Part shown: in pieces, positions 7,805 to 15,033 of the stretch
Layout: each line of letters begins with the position of its first letter
Position numbering within the stretch: position 1 is the stretch's first letter
Origin: CAZSXU01 sp964610505
GTDB taxonomy: Bacteria; Arandabacterota; Arandabacteria; JAGLYR01
Assembly (NCBI GenBank): GCA_964610505.1
Contig: CAZSXU010000025.1
Location: 1 to 54,832, forward strand
Direction: 5' to 3'
Length of the DNA: 54,832 bases
Position numbers and translations under genes: made by a program
The notes under the pieces: model-generated
What the model was told of the DNA's origin: nothing
What the model saw: the letters and a program-made list of their open reading frames with translations, nothing else
Database searches by the model: none

Positions 7805-8311
7805 ATGATCCACACCGAACTGATGTACGGGGACGAAGAGCACGCGATCTCGGTGGACTCGAGCCGGGGGACGGCCTCGGTGAAGATCGGCGACGAGACA
7901 CTCGAGGGGGAGATCCTCCGACTCACTCCGAACGCCCTCTCCATTCAGATGGGCAACCGGCGAAGAACGGCTTTCATCGCTCGTTCCGATGAGAAGATCT
8001 TCGTCCACGTCGGGGGGCAGCTGTTCGAGTTCACCGAGGCCGGTACGGAGCGGCATGCTTTCGCAGGAGGGGCGGGAGCAACCGGCGATGGTTCGGTGTC
8101 CTCCCCCATGCCGGGACGCGTCGTGAAGATTCCCGTAGCGGAGGGTCAGGAGGTCGAGAAGAACCAGATTCTGGTTATCGTTGAAGCGATGAAGATGGAA
8201 AACCCGCTGAAGTCTTCCGTGGCGGGAATCGTCAGCAAAGTTCACTTCTCCGAGGGTGACCTGGTCGATGCGGGGAAGCCCATTGTGGAAGTGGAACCTT
8301 CGGAAGACTGA
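7805..8311 (+). CDS. Biotin carboxyl carrier (BCCP) subunit of acyl-CoA carboxylase
   Basis: The 168-residue protein has an N-terminal beta-rich region resembling the BT interaction domain of MCC/PCC alpha subunits, then a biotinyl domain from about residue 98. The biotinylated lysine is Lys130 in EAMKMENPL. It carries carboxybiotin between the biotin carboxylase encoded immediately upstream and the carboxyltransferase. The pair together equals a normal one-piece alpha subunit, so the gene appears to have split within the linker. Its 3' end overlaps the convergent response regulator gene by 70 bases. Confidence 0.92.
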   Translation: MIHTELMYGDEEHAISVDSSRGTASVKIGDETLEGEILRLTPNALSIQMGNRRRTAFIARSDEKIFVHVGGQLFEFTEAGTERHAFAGGAGATGDGSVSSPMPGRVVKIPVAEGQEVEKNQILVIVEAMKMENPLKSSVAGIVSKVHFSEGDLVDAGKPIVEVEPSED

Positions 8312-8700
8312 GCGTCTTCACCGCCCGAATGGACCTCCAGGGCCTCTCGGACGACTCGCCCCAGTTCCTTCATCCCAAAAGGCTTCCCCAGGATTTCGAC
8401 TGAGCCCGGTCCCTCCCGATCTTGCGGGCGGATGCCCCCGGGATCTCCTGTGATGAAGACCACCGGGATGTCCGGAGCCGTCTCTCTGATGCGCCGGAGC
8501 ATGTCGACACCTTCAAGATCGGGCATATGTGCATCCAGCAGGATCAAACTGACGGTGTCGGCCTGCTGTCTGAAGATATCCAATCCTTCCGTACCTCCGG
8601 CCGCGCCGATACTCGAATAGCCGAGAGCACGGAGCATCTCACGGACCGCACGCCGGAGATCGCTTTCGTCATCGATGACGAGAATCCGACGCGAACTCAT
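8242..8700 (-). CDS. Single-domain response regulator (receiver protein)
   Basis: The 152-residue protein is a CheY-like receiver: acidic pair Asp10/Asp11 (VIDDES), phospho-acceptor Asp56 (LILLDAHMP), Thr84 (VFITGD) and Lys106 (ILGKPF). No output domain follows, only a Ser-rich tail. I chose the ATG at 8700 (MSSRRILVIDD), where family similarity begins; a longer frame extends 63 codons upstream without recognisable sequence. No histidine kinase gene is nearby, so its partner is unknown. Its last 70 bases overlap the end of the BCCP gene on the other strand. Confidence 0.85.
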   Translation of the reverse strand: MSSRRILVIDDESDLRRAVREMLRALGYSSIGAAGGTEGLDIFRQQADTVSLILLDAHMPDLEGVDMLRRIRETAPDIPVVFITGDPGGIRPQDREGPGSVEILGKPFGMKELGRVVREALEVHSGGEDAQSSEGSTSTMGFPASTRSPSEK

Positions 8701-8830
8701 ACGGCTTGTCTCCCTCGTTCCAGAGATCCTGCCTCCACCGGCCGGATCTTCCACGAGACACATCGAGTGTCCCGAACCGGCTCGCCCTGACTCTCGGCGC
8801 ACGAAGCCCACATCATCAACACCGCCAACA

Positions 8831-8859
8831 ATTTCAACTCTTCGCTTGTGTTTTGTCAA
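8831..8859 (-). promoter_or_regulatory. Candidate promoter for the response regulator
   Basis: On the minus strand TTGACA (8859-8854) and TGAAAT (8836-8831) are 17 bases apart, giving a leader of about 125 bases before 8700. Confidence 0.45.
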
Positions 8860-8928
8860 GCAGAATTCGAGTTTTTTGACATCGGACACGCCCCAGAGAG
8901 TCGGCCTTCGTATCCCGACAACAAAGGC

Positions 8929-8957
8929 TTGATTGGAACTCGCAGATGTGGTAGAAT
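8929..8957 (+). promoter_or_regulatory. Sigma70-type promoter of the C25 peptidase gene
   Basis: TTGATT (8929-8934) and TAGAAT (8952-8957) are separated by exactly 17 bases. The predicted transcript starts near 8964, about 80 bases before the chosen start codon, and includes the hairpin at 8988-9011. Confidence 0.6.
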
Positions 8958-8987
8958 TAGAATAGGTTACAGAGAAGGCCGCCGACG

Positions 8988-9011
8988 GGGCACGGCCATG
9001 AGGCCGTGCCC
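8988..9011 (+). promoter_or_regulatory. Perfect 10-bp hairpin in the C25 peptidase leader
   Basis: GGGCACGGCC and GGCCGTGCCC flank the tetraloop ATGA. It lies between the predicted promoter and the ribosome site (GGAGG, 9034-9038). It is followed by a weak T-rich stretch (TTGTCTATTT), so it could act as an attenuator or as a 5' mRNA stabiliser. No known riboswitch class is recognised. Confidence 0.6.
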
Positions 9012-9044
9012 TTGTCTATTTCAGTGCTTCTATGGAGGGACTCC

Positions 9045-12000
9045 TTGCGAAGGACGTTGGGCGGTGTTCTGATTCTGGCGGCCGCTTTGGGTGGATCGCT
9101 GCCCGTCTCGGCCGAGCGAGCCTGGATCGCGCTCGAACCCGCAGGCACCCCCGCGCCCGTTTCCGCTCGGGTCCTTCCGGGAGGTCCCGATGAGGTGGTC
9201 CTCGAGGTCGGCATCTCGGGGTTCTACGTTGGAGAGATCCATACCGATCTCGGTCTCTTCACGCGGGTTGAGATCCCGGGATGCGGCGAGACGGCCGACG
9301 TCGGAAAGGCTCTTCTTCCCGTTCTTCGCCGCGCCATTGAGATTCCGCAGGGCGCCGAGCTTGAGATTGAAGTTCTCCGCCTCCGCTCCACCCGATACCT
9401 CTTGTCGGATCTGAAAACCTCGTCCCGAGTCCTCCCGGTCCAGGAGCCGGTGGTGAAGTTGCCCGGAGAGCGGGAATCCGCCGCCTTCGCCTTTTCGGAG
9501 GATTTCTATGCGTCGGACGCGCCGTATCCCGCCAACGAGGTCCGGATCTCGGAGACCGGGCAGCTCCGGGCGCACCGCTTCGCGATGATCGAGTTCTCCC
9601 CCGTTTGCTACCGACCGGCGTCCGGAATCGTCGATGTCGTTCGCAGCATTCAGGTCAAGGTCACCAGCCCCGGCGCGAATCGCGCCCGGACCGAAGAGGT
9701 TCTCACGAGATACGCTTCACCCGAGTTTGAGGAAGCCGCCTCCCGACGGTTTCTCAACTACCGCCCTCCCCCGGTCAAGGCCGCGCCGGATTGCCCGGCC
9801 GCCTATCTGATCATCACCGACGCGGCATTCTATGACGCCATCCAGCCGCTGGCGGAGTGGAAGAACCGGAAGGGTTACGCGACCACCGTGACAAGAACGA
9901 GCGAGATTCCCGGCGGCGCGACAACCACCACGATCAAGGATTACATCAAGAACGCGTGGTTGAACTGGGACGTGCCCCCGACCTTCGTATTGCTCGTGGG
10001 GGACGTGTCCGACATTCCCAACTGGACGGGAACCACGAGCGGCAACCCACCGACGGATTTGTACTACAGCACGATGACGGACCCCGACTACATTCCCGAC
10101 CTCGGGATCGGCCGCTTCTCCGTGACGACCGCGGCAGAGGCGAGTCAACTTGCGCACCGAGTGATCCATTACGAGAAGAGCCTGCTTCCGACGACGTCCT
10201 GGTTCAAGAGGGCCGTGTTCATGGCCTCCGAAGACAATTACTCCATCTCCGAGGGCACGCATAACTACGTGATCGAGAACTATCTCAACCCCGCCGGATT
10301 CACCACGGACCGGCTCTACTGTCATACCCACAGTGCCACCACACAGCAGGTGAGCGACGCCTTCAACGGGGGCCGAGGACTCGGAATCTACTCGGGTCAC
10401 GGGGCTACGACCTCCTGGGCCGACGGCCCGCCCTTCTCTCAGAGTGAAGTCAACAGCCTCACGAATCTGGACATGTACCCTTTCGTCCAGAGCTATGCGT
10501 GCTATACGGGGGATTACACGTACGGCGAATGCTTCGCCGAGACCTGGATTCGAGCCTCTGACAAGGCCGCGATCGCCTTCTGGGCTTCCTCCGTGACGTC
10601 GTACTGGGACGAAGACGACATCCTCGAGAAGGGCGTCTTTCGGGCGCTCTTCGACGACGGCCTGACCTGGATTTCGGGAATGACGAACCAGGGCAAATGG
10701 TACCTGTACGAGCACTACAGCGCGGGGGGATCCACGCGGCGCTACTACGAGATGTACAACCTGATGGGCGACCCTTCCCTGGACATCTGGACCGACGTCC
10801 CCACGGCGGCACAGGTCACTCATTCGGGAACGTGCCCCGTCGGCGCCGGTGCCTATGCCGTCCACGTTGAGGACACCCTCGGCCCGGTGGCCGATGCGCG
10901 GGTGTGTCTGGACCTGCCCGGCGACGTGTACGAGACGGCGTGTACGGAGAGCGACGGGCGGGCCCAACTCACCCTCGATCCGCCCCCTTCGCAGGTGGGG
11001 ACGATGAACCTGACCGTCACGCGCCACAACCTCGCGCCCGCGTGTGAGACCATCGAGGTCGTCGTCCCCGCCGTCGTCACCGTGGATCCCGACACGATCC
11101 AGATTCGGACACCGACGGCCGTTACGGTGACGATCCAGGACACCGTGTCTCAACCGATGGCGGACGTCGTCGTGACGATCGGCGGGTGGGGCGTCGATCC
11201 GCCTTTAGCCGACACCACCGATGCGCTCGGCCGAGCCGTGGTCACGGTGGATGCACCCTACGGCGAAACGCTGAGGGTCGTCGGCCGGGAAATCGGCGAA
11301 GGGTTTGATTGTTTCGAGCGAACCGTGGTTGTGACGGGAGGTCTGGCCCAATCCAATCCACGCATCGAAGCGCGCGTGGACGCTCTCGGTCTTGAGGGGG
11401 CGCTGACTCCCAACTTCGAGGGAACCCTCCTCGGCCGGGTGGACGGCGTGGGTCTGGACCTCTACGCCGTGGGATGCGGGGTGGACACTTTCGTGTCCTC
11501 GGCGACCGACACCGCCGTTCTGCGCGTCACGCCCGCCGGTCCGGGAGTCGTCACGGTCGCTCTCTCCTACCCCGGGTATGACCTCCACACGGAAGCGGTC
11601 CCCGTCGTCGACGTGTACGGGACGCTCTCGGGGACCGTGTCCGAAGCCTCGACGGCGAACCCGCTGGCCGGTGTTCCGGTCGTCGTCTATCCGGCGGGAG
11701 CAGACACGGTGGCCGCGTCCCCGTTATGGGATCTCATCAGCGCGGCGAACGGGGCCTATGCCGCGCCCGACAGCCTTCCGGCCGGAGAGTACGACATCTA
11801 CGCCCGGAAGTTCGGCTATCTCGATCACGCCGGGACCGCCCGGGTACTGTGCGGCGCGAACGTCCACGACATCTGGATGGTGCCGGCGCCGACGGGGGTG
11901 ATTTCGGGGACCGTCACGGAAGAGGAAACCGGTGGACCCATCACGGCAACGGTCCGGATCTACCGCTCCGACGACGGGTCTCTTCACTCAGAGACCGGTT

Positions 12001-13835
12001 CGGATTCGCTCTCGGGAGGCACCTACGTCACCGCTCCGCTGCCTTATTTCACGTACCTCGTCCAGGTGAGCGCTCCGCATTTCATGACCCAGAACGTCCC
12101 CATTACCGTGGACGAGTCCCCCGAGACCCTGAACATCCTGATGGCGCCGACCCGGGGAAACGTCCTCGTGATCGACGACGGTACGGGGAGCAGGAGTCGA
12201 GAACCCAAGCGCGGGCACAAGGGCGTTTGGATTGTCTTCGACGGACCCGAGATCGTCGATGTGGAGACGGAGAAGTCCGCCGCCGTCCTGGCCCAGGATC
12301 TTGAAGACCTGGGCTACGACGTGACCATCGAAACACCCGCATTTACGGAACCGGCCGCGTGGTTCGACTTCGATGCCGTCATCTGGAGCTGCGGAGACAA
12401 CGCCAATCCGGTGTCGGACGCGACCTGGAGGTCCAGTCTGAACGCGTACGTCGCCGCACACGGGAGACTCCTGATCGAGGGCGGCGAGGTCGGCTACGAC
12501 GCGGCCAGCTACCCCGGCTACCCCCATTTCGCCGACACCACCCTTCACGTGACCGCGTGGGAAAACGACTCCGCCGGACATCTGGCGCTCTCACTTCCGG
12601 CCCACCCCATCGCCACCCTCCCCAACGCACTCCCGCCGACCCTGGCCATGACGTACTCGGCCTACGGGGACCAGGACGCCCTGATCCCCGACGGCGAGAC
12701 CCGCATCGTCTACGATTGGAGTTCCGCGGGCGGGCGAGGCGGCCTTCTTGTGTACGACGACAACCCGGATCCCGGAGCATCGCAGGTCGTTTTCTACACG
12801 TTCGACTACTCCAACGTGTCGGACCCCGGCGTAAGGAAGGATCTGCTCGAGAACACGGTCGTCCATCTTCTCGCCCGGGAGCCCGAACCCGGAGGATCCA
12901 CGTGCGGCAGCGTCCGGCTGTTCGAGCAGGCCACCCATGACGGCGTCGTCGTTCGAACGCACCCGATGGGTCTGTCGGATACGACCGACGCCGACGGGAA
13001 CTTCGAGATTGCGGGGCTCTACGGCGGGACCTACCTGCTGACGGCCCGCAAGAGTGGATTCGCGGACTCGACCGTGAGTGTGGAGATCGCGGGCGGCGGG
13101 GCCGCAGAGAACGTCACCTTCACGCTCTTCCCGGTATACGAGCACATGGAATATCCGGAAATCGCGATTCCGGACAACAACAGCGGCGGCATTCGAGTGT
13201 ACCTCGACGTTGCCGAGGACCTGGAAATCTCGTCGGTGGACTGCTACGCCGACATCACGCACTCCTACAGGGGCGATCTCGTCGTGGAGCTGACTTCGCC
13301 CACGGGCACGACCGTCCGGCTTCACGACCGCACCGGCGGCTCGGCCGACGACATCACGACCTGGTTCGATATGGAGACCCCGTGCGACGGACCCGGCTCC
13401 ATGGGCGACTTCGCCGGAGAATCGTCCCAGGGCCGGTGGGAGCTCATGGTGAGCGACCTGGCGTCCTACGACACCGGAACGCTTCACCAGTGGGGACTCA
13501 GGATCGCGGCGCCCCGGTATGCCGGCGTCGAGGAGGAATCCGCCCCCGACGCTCCGGCCATGCACTTCCTGGCGCCCGGCTACCCGAATCCCTTTAATCC
13601 CGTGACCCACGTCCGCTTCGGGCTCTCCAGGGCGTGTGACGTGGATCTGTCGATCTACAACATCCATGGCCGGCGGGTCAGAGTGCTGGCCTCCCGCCCG
13701 TATGAAGCCGGGCGCCACACGCTGGCGTGGGACGGCACCGATTCCAGGGGCGCGACCGTGGCCAGCGGGGTCTATTTCTGCCGCCTCTGTGCGGAGGGAT
13801 TCACGGCGACGCAGCCGATGGTGTTGATGAAATAA
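9045..13835 (+). CDS. Giant secreted C25 (gingipain-type) cysteine peptidase with P-domain and FlgD-like C-terminus
   Basis: The 1596-residue protein begins with a clean signal peptide (MRRTLGGVLILAAALGGSLP, cleavage after VSA). A propeptide-like region runs to about 245, then a C25 peptidase domain (about 245-590) with His452 in YSGHG and Cys486 in SYACYTGDY; their 34-residue spacing is as in gingipains. Two or more Ig/carboxypeptidase-regulatory-like modules (LSGTVSE, ISGTVTEEE) and a region starting NVLVIDDGTG follow, then a proprotein-convertase P-domain (about 1365-1490), and a FlgD-like Ig domain with YPNPFNPVT (about 1506-1596), which probably serves as secretion or anchoring signal. 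I chose the TTG at 9045, six bases after GGAGG; an upstream GTG at 9006 lies inside the hairpin. Substrate is unknown. Confidence 0.9.
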   Translation: MRRTLGGVLILAAALGGSLPVSAERAWIALEPAGTPAPVSARVLPGGPDEVVLEVGISGFYVGEIHTDLGLFTRVEIPGCGETADVGKALLPVLRRAIEIPQGAELEIEVLRLRSTRYLLSDLKTSSRVLPVQEPVVKLPGERESAAFAFSEDFYASDAPYPANEVRISETGQLRAHRFAMIEFSPVCYRPASGIVDVVRSIQVKVTSPGANRARTEEVLTRYASPEFEEAASRRFLNYRPPPVKAAPDCPAAYLIITDAAFYDAIQPLAEWKNRKGYATTVTRTSEIPGGATTTTIKDYIKNAWLNWDVPPTFVLLVGDVSDIPNWTGTTSGNPPTDLYYSTMTDPDYIPDLGIGRFSVTTAAEASQLAHRVIHYEKSLLPTTSWFKRAVFMASEDNYSISEGTHNYVIENYLNPAGFTTDRLYCHTHSATTQQVSDAFNGGRGLGIYSGHGATTSWADGPPFSQSEVNSLTNLDMYPFVQSYACYTGDYTYGECFAETWIRASDKAAIAFWASSVTSYWDEDDILEKGVFRALFDDGLTWISGMTNQGKWYLYEHYSAGGSTRRYYEMYNLMGDPSLDIWTDVPTAAQVTHSGTCPVGAGAYAVHVEDTLGPVADARVCLDLPGDVYETACTESDGRAQLTLDPPPSQVGTMNLTVTRHNLAPACETIEVVVPAVVTVDPDTIQIRTPTAVTVTIQDTVSQPMADVVVTIGGWGVDPPLADTTDALGRAVVTVDAPYGETLRVVGREIGEGFDCFERTVVVTGGLAQSNPRIEARVDALGLEGALTPNFEGTLLGRVDGVGLDLYAVGCGVDTFVSSATDTAVLRVTPAGPGVVTVALSYPGYDLHTEAVPVVDVYGTLSGTVSEASTANPLAGVPVVVYPAGADTVAASPLWDLISAANGAYAAPDSLPAGEYDIYARKFGYLDHAGTARVLCGANVHDIWMVPAPTGVISGTVTEEETGGPITATVRIYRSDDGSLHSETGSDSLSGGTYVTAPLPYFTYLVQVSAPHFMTQNVPITVDESPETLNILMAPTRGNVLVIDDGTGSRSREPKRGHKGVWIVFDGPEIVDVETEKSAAVLAQDLEDLGYDVTIETPAFTEPAAWFDFDAVIWSCGDNANPVSDATWRSSLNAYVAAHGRLLIEGGEVGYDAASYPGYPHFADTTLHVTAWENDSAGHLALSLPAHPIATLPNALPPTLAMTYSAYGDQDALIPDGETRIVYDWSSAGGRGGLLVYDDNPDPGASQVVFYTFDYSNVSDPGVRKDLLENTVVHLLAREPEPGGSTCGSVRLFEQATHDGVVVRTHPMGLSDTTDADGNFEIAGLYGGTYLLTARKSGFADSTVSVEIAGGGAAENVTFTLFPVYEHMEYPEIAIPDNNSGGIRVYLDVAEDLEISSVDCYADITHSYRGDLVVELTSPTGTTVRLHDRTGGSADDITTWFDMETPCDGPGSMGDFAGESSQGRWELMVSDLASYDTGTLHQWGLRIAAPRYAGVEEESAPDAPAMHFLAPGYPNPFNPVTHVRFGLSRACDVDLSIYNIHGRRVRVLASRPYEAGRHTLAWDGTDSRGATVASGVYFCRLCAEGFTATQPMVLMK

Positions 13836-13840
13836 ACCAG

Positions 13841-13910
13841 AGTTCTGAGTTCTAAGTTCTGGGTTCTGAGGCAAAGGGCAAGTGACAGGGGCGAGTGACA
13901 AGGGCAAGGG
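13841..13910. repeat. Degenerate GTTCTGA and GTGACAAG tandem repeats, families B and C
   Basis: 13841-13870 holds about four units of GTTCTGA(GT); 13871-13910 holds AAGTGACAGGGGCGAGTGAC-type units. Family C recurs at 30424-30452 and 51844-51930. Confidence 0.65.
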
Positions 13911-13958
13911 TTTTGCTCTGTCCCCCGGTCGCCTTCTAGGACTTCCGGCCACGAAGTT

Positions 13959-14028
13959 TATCTGCGTAATCTGCGTAATCTGTGGATAGGGTTTTTCGGT
14001 TTTCCAATCTGTGAAATCTGTGGCTAAG
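13959..14028. repeat. ATCTGCGTA / ATCTGTG repeat array, family D
   Basis: Imperfect units such as ATCTGCGTA, ATCTGTGGA and ATCTGTGAA repeat in this intergenic stretch. Shorter relatives are at 3651-3670 and 30541-30570. The whole 13836-14177 spacer contains only repeats and the terminator. Confidence 0.65.
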
Positions 14029-14053
14029 GTTCGGGTTTATCGCTCCCTCGCGA

Positions 14054-14086
14054 AAGGATCCGCCGTCCCAAAGACGGCGGATCCTT
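14054..14086. terminator. Strong bidirectional terminator-like hairpin
   Basis: A 14-bp perfect stem (AAGGATCCGCCGTC and its complement) around loop CCAAA lies between the convergent C25 peptidase and radical SAM genes. No U-tract is present. Confidence 0.7.
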
Positions 14087-14177
14087 CGTAATGTGGAGCG
14101 GGGTTGTTCCTTCTGCTTTTCCGAAACGTCAAGAACAAACCGCCCGCGAACCCCAGGCCCCCGGCACTTCGGAGCCC

Positions 14178-14939
14178 CTAGTACACACTCACGGGCACTC
14201 CCGCTCCCTCTTTCGCCTGACGCGCGATATCTTCAAGTTGCGACACGGCCACCGGCTCGAGACTCCGCTCGGGCGCCGGCCGGTCCAGAGTATACACTTG
14301 AACACTGCGGGGTCGGATGCGCCCGACAAGGCCGATCCATGCCATGATCTCCTCCGGGCTTGTGTTCCCATTTTCCCCATGGGCAAAGAGGGATTGGAGG
14401 ACAGGTCCTTCCAGCGCTTCCAGCCCCGCGATCAGTTCTTCCCATTGGACGCCGCGACAAGGCCGGTTGAATCGCCGCCACCCGGTCTCCGTTCCGGCGT
14501 CCAGCTTCATGATGGGTTCGTCCAGGCGACCGACGGCTTCACGGATCTCCCAACGGCCGATGGTGGATGAATTCGAGAGAATCGCTGTTTTCACGCCCAC
14601 CGCATGCCGGTCTCTCAGCGCATTGACGACATCGACGATCTCGGCGAACTTCGGATGAAGCGTCGGTTCCCCGTTTCCCGCAAGCGTGATGTAGTCCAGC
14701 GCGTGGTCCCGCGCCAATGCCGTCTCGACGGCCCGTCTCACGTCATCCAGAGAGGGCAGATCGTTTCGCTCCGACAGATCCAACCCGTGGCGCTCGGTCC
14801 AGCCGTACTGACAATACAAGCAGTCGAAAGAACAGAATTTCCTGGCGCGGGGCAGAAGATTGACGCCCAACGACGCCCCGAGCCGGCGCGAACGGACCGG
14901 CCCGTAGATAATCGAGTTCTGGAGGGAGAGTACAGACAT
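14178..14939 (-). CDS. Radical SAM protein
   Basis: The 253-residue protein has the [4Fe-4S] triad Cys36-x3-Cys40-x2-Cys43 (CSFDCLYCQYGW), followed by ITLAGNGEPTLHP, the conserved glycine/GEPT-like SAM-binding strand. It resembles COG0731-type radical SAM enzymes. Such proteins use S-adenosylmethionine cleavage for radical chemistry; the substrate cannot be told from sequence. The ATG at 14939 is preceded by GGAGTG at 8-base spacing; a longer upstream frame shows no similarity. It is in the same direction as the MocR regulator gene upstream, with a 94-base spacer that carries a small repeat. Confidence 0.85.
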   Translation of the reverse strand: MSVLSLQNSIIYGPVRSRRLGASLGVNLLPRARKFCSFDCLYCQYGWTERHGLDLSERNDLPSLDDVRRAVETALARDHALDYITLAGNGEPTLHPKFAEIVDVVNALRDRHAVGVKTAILSNSSTIGRWEIREAVGRLDEPIMKLDAGTETGWRRFNRPCRGVQWEELIAGLEALEGPVLQSLFAHGENGNTSPEEIMAWIGLVGRIRPRSVQVYTLDRPAPERSLEPVAVSQLEDIARQAKEGAGVPVSVY

Positions 14940-14971
14940 CGCCGTCACTCCAATCATGCCCTTGGCTGGAT

Positions 14972-15003
14972 CTGCTTCTCTGTTTCTCCGCTTCTCTGTT
15001 TCC
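14972..15003. repeat. Two-unit TTCTCTGTTTCTCCG repeat
   Basis: GCTTCTCTGTTTCTCCG is followed directly by CTTCTCTGTTTCCG, a near-perfect 15-16-base tandem in the spacer between the radical SAM and MocR genes. Confidence 0.6.
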
Positions 15004-15033
15004 GTGCCATGAGGGGTCGATGGTCCACCATGG

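Noticed and set aside
9006..9044. GTG 9006 as start of the C25 peptidase
   Set aside because: It lies in the perfect hairpin and adds thirteen residues before the signal peptide, while TTG 9045 has GGAGG at six bases and gives a clean signal peptide.
13841..14028. CRISPR array in the repeat-rich spacer
   Set aside because: Units are only 7-16 bases, degenerate and without unique spacers of uniform length; no cas genes are near.
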